Assembly (NCBI GenBank): GCA_964449115.1
Contig: CAYUXW010000056.1
Location: 1 to 5,854, forward strand
Reading direction: 5' to 3'
DNA length: 5,854 nt
Origin: UBA1783 sp964449115
Lineage (GTDB): Bacteria > Bacillota_I > Bacilli_A > Erysipelotrichales > Erysipelotrichaceae
The translations under genes were made by a program, and so were the position numbers. Below, one piece after another: positions 5,797 through 5,854 of the stretch; position 1 is the first letter of the stretch, and every line of letters begins with the position of its first letter. The notes beneath the pieces are model-generated. The model was not told the DNA's origin and searched no databases. It worked only from the letters and a program-made list of their open reading frames with translations.

Positions 5797-5828
5797 AATT
5801 GAGAGACCTACTATGAAAAATCAAGTGT

Positions 5829-5843
5829 AAATTAAGTTAATTT
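5829..5843. repeat. A+T-rich palindrome near the window end
   Basis: AAATTAA-G-TTAATTT is a perfect 7-bp inverted repeat with a one-base centre. It sits beyond the tandem terminators, where no gene can be supported (5797-5854). It could be an operator for a gene outside the window, but such palindromes also arise by chance in A+T-rich DNA. Confidence 0.25.
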
Positions 5844-5854
5844 GAAAATCATAG

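Noticed and set aside
5813..5827. Five-codon ORF (M-K-N-Q-V) after the tandem terminators
   Set aside because: Too short to support. The GAGAG upstream is weak, and there is no amino-acid run or attenuator structure to suggest a leader peptide.
5821..5853. Possible 3' tail of a minus-strand gene entering from the right
   Set aside because: Only about ten codons are visible. A minus-strand T-run on the hairpin at 5730-5763 fits the idea, but the coding evidence is nil within the window.
1..5854. CRISPR array, insertion sequence, tRNA or riboswitch
   Set aside because: I saw no regularly spaced direct repeats, transposase-like coding, tRNA-like cloverleaf or recognisable aptamer core in any of the intergenic gaps.

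Overview
The window is A+T-rich DNA that reads with the standard bacterial code (Trp as TGG, genes ending in TAA or TAG). All four plus-strand genes encode lipoproteins with short Lys-rich signal peptides ending in L-[AT]-G-C. Together with purine-rich Shine-Dalgarno sites and compact intrinsic terminators, this points to a low-GC Firmicute (Bacillota), perhaps a gut anaerobe of the Erysipelotrichia type. That lineage guess is inference only.

Left part (1-3803): three consecutive same-strand genes (61-1185, 1345-2487, 2621-3766) encode paralogous lipoproteins of 374, 380 and 381 residues. I do not recognise the family. All three share the lipobox, a C-E-x-P-W motif right after it, a Pro/Asp-rich linker and three degenerate repeats of about 110 residues. 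Each repeat opens with a short helix-like motif (L-[TS]-x-x-[ED]-L) and carries a Y-x-G-x-x-x-Y strand-like core. The array ends at a strong terminator (3770-3803).

Right part (3804-5854): a minus-strand Crp/Fnr-family regulator that closely resembles YeiL (3870-4550) is divergent from a BMP/PnrA-type substrate-binding lipoprotein gene (4658-5719). The 107-bp gap between them holds a near-perfect palindrome with a TGTGA-N6-TCATA, Crp-like core. Its centre falls at about -41.5 from the start site predicted by a TATTAT -10 box of the lipoprotein gene, which is the classic class II activator position. The lipoprotein gene is followed by two tandem hairpin terminators and appears monocistronic, with no permease or ATPase in the window.

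Working model: the right part is a small regulated nucleoside-scavenging (or related ligand) module in which the YeiL-like protein controls an orphan binding lipoprotein. The left part is an independent cluster of surface-anchored proteins that expanded by tandem duplication. It is the least explained element of the window.
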